Part shown: piece by piece, positions 39,425 to 40,111 of the stretch
Position numbering within the stretch: the stretch's first letter is position 1
Layout of the letters: each line of letters opens with the position of its first letter
Assembly (NCBI GenBank): GCA_016790045.1
Contig: JAEUPW010000047.1
Span: 1-40,111 of the forward strand
Direction: 5' to 3'
DNA length: 40,111 nt
DNA from: Candidatus Competibacteraceae bacterium
GTDB taxonomy: Bacteria; Pseudomonadota; Gammaproteobacteria; Competibacterales; Competibacteraceae
Position numbers and translations under genes: made by a program
Notes under the pieces: model-generated
Databases searched by the model: none
What the model saw: only the letters and a program-made list of their open reading frames with translations
What the model was told of the DNA's origin: nothing

Positions 39425-40111
39425 ATGAGCCAGGACATTATCAAGACGAGCGAATACCGGAGCTTGATTGCCGACCTGAAAAACCGCATTCAGGCCGCGC
39501 AGATCAAGGCGGCGGTGACCGTCAACACCCAGCTTATTGCGCTGTATTGGGACATCGGCAAGCAGATTGCCGAGAGGCAGCAGGCGAGCGGTTGGGGGGA
39601 TGCGATGATCGAACAGATTGCCAAGGATTTGAGCCGAGAATTTCAGACAATGAAAGGGTTCTCCCGGCGCAACCTGTACCGGATGAAACAGTTTTACGCC
39701 TTTTATGCTGACCGGGGCGAATTTGTGCCACAGCTTGTGGCACAAATTCCTTGGGGACATAACGATTTGATTATTCAGAAAATAAAGGAGCAAGACAAAG
39801 CCCTTTGGTACGTTCGCAAAACCATCGAAAACGGCTGGTCGCGCAACGTGCTGGCCCACCAGATCGACAGCCGACTTTACGAGCGGCAGGCCGAAAAACC
39901 CCGGATCGACAATTTCGCCGAACGTCTGCCGGCCCCGCAATCCGACCTTGCCCGCGAAACCCTCAAGGACCCTTATGTTTTCGATTTTCTGAGCGTCGGG
40001 GACGAGGCTCACGAGCGGGAGCTTGAAACCGCCCTGGTGGAACGGATCACCCGCTTCATGCTGGAATTGGGCAAGGGCTTTGCCTTCGTCGGGCGGCAGT
40101 TTCACCTTGAG
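39425..40111 (+). CDS. DUF1016/YhcG-type PDDEXK nuclease (3' end outside window)
   Basis: 229 residues from ATG 39425 to the window edge. The N-terminal DUF1016_N domain (1-130) shows VNTQLIALYWDIGKQIAERQ, FSRRNLYRMKQFYAFYADRG and LVAQIPWGHNDLIIQKIKEQ; the PDDEXK nuclease domain begins near 155 (LKDPYVFDFLSVGDEAHERE, then LETALVERITRFMLELGKGF and AFVGRQFHLE). The catalytic PD-DEXK residues would come after the edge. The family occurs in variable regions beside type I restriction and other defence genes; its role in defence is suspected, not proven. A 14-bp perfect palindrome lies inside (39719-39749). Confidence 0.9.
   Translation, partial: MSQDIIKTSEYRSLIADLKNRIQAAQIKAAVTVNTQLIALYWDIGKQIAERQQASGWGDAMIEQIAKDLSREFQTMKGFSRRNLYRMKQFYAFYADRGEFVPQLVAQIPWGHNDLIIQKIKEQDKALWYVRKTIENGWSRNVLAHQIDSRLYERQAEKPRIDNFAERLPAPQSDLARETLKDPYVFDFLSVGDEAHERELETALVERITRFMLELGKGFAFVGRQFHLE
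39719..39749. repeat. 14-bp perfect palindrome inside the DUF1016 gene
   Basis: gaatttgtgccaca (39719-39732), loop gct, tgtggcacaaattc (39736-39749). The arms are a perfect inverted repeat coding EFVPQLVAQI in the conserved VAQIPWGH block, so the coding sequence is kept. Confidence 0.85.

Noticed and set aside
1..40111. tRNA, rRNA, CRISPR arrays, riboswitches
   Set aside because: No tRNA-like cloverleaf, no regularly spaced repeats and no known riboswitch signature was recognised by reading; covariance searches were not possible.

Overview
The window is GC-rich, gene-dense bacterial chromosome with Shine-Dalgarno starts. Gene content and the order of the flagellar block (fliLMNOPQR-flhBAF-fleN-fliA-motCD-DUF2802) point to a gammaproteobacterium with a polar-type, sigma-54/FliA flagellar hierarchy, like that of Pseudomonas or Chromatiales/Competibacter relatives. 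The lineage below class is a guess. No tRNA, rRNA, CRISPR array or intact insertion sequence was seen.

Region 1 (1-7150): the 3' end of citrate synthase, a class V aminotransferase, then a membrane/anion-stress cassette on the + strand: a 45-residue exported peptide, an XpaC-like membrane protein, TelA, a broken SPFH/GYF_2 gene, a BON-LysM (Kbp/YgaU-like) protein and a DUF533/TerB-like protein. The SPFH member has been destroyed by a 10-bp tandem duplication plus loss of its core. Two small hypothetical genes on the minus strand follow.

Region 2 (7592-10221): a metallo-beta-lactamase-fold hydrolase, an exported M23 peptidase and an orphan, AT-richer amino-acid-type periplasmic binding protein.

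Region 3 (10289-19025): a minus-strand tripartite exporter (NodT-type outer-membrane factor, HlyD/MacA adaptor, MacB-type ATPase, separate FtsX/MacB permease). The first three genes overlap by 4 bp, but the permease is separated from them by a 4-kb copper module: copA, cueR, a small CxxC chaperone and a DUF411 protein. Two promoters with the 19-bp spacer typical of MerR/CueR control precede copA and the chaperone.

Region 4 (19513-24566): a three-gene minus-strand operon (alpha/beta hydrolase, exported protein, M23-like protein lacking one catalytic His), then + strand DUF924, DUF808, a class III-like PPK2 kinase and an HTH-Zn-ribbon regulator. An AT-rich segment carrying a TupA-like ATP-grasp gene follows (24567-25872).

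Region 5 (26162-39073): a sigma-54 promoter and a nearly continuous flagellar operon from fliL to DUF2802, many genes overlapping. The chemotaxis genes usually found between fliA and motC and after motD are absent, although FliM keeps its CheY-binding peptide. FlhB has NPEH instead of the usual NPTH autocleavage motif. The window ends inside a DUF1016/YhcG-type PDDEXK nuclease gene.

No single wholly new system is proven. The best candidates for follow-up are the hydrolase/exported protein/M23 operon, the copper module splitting the exporter operon, the decayed SPFH member of the TelA cassette, and the FlhB variant.
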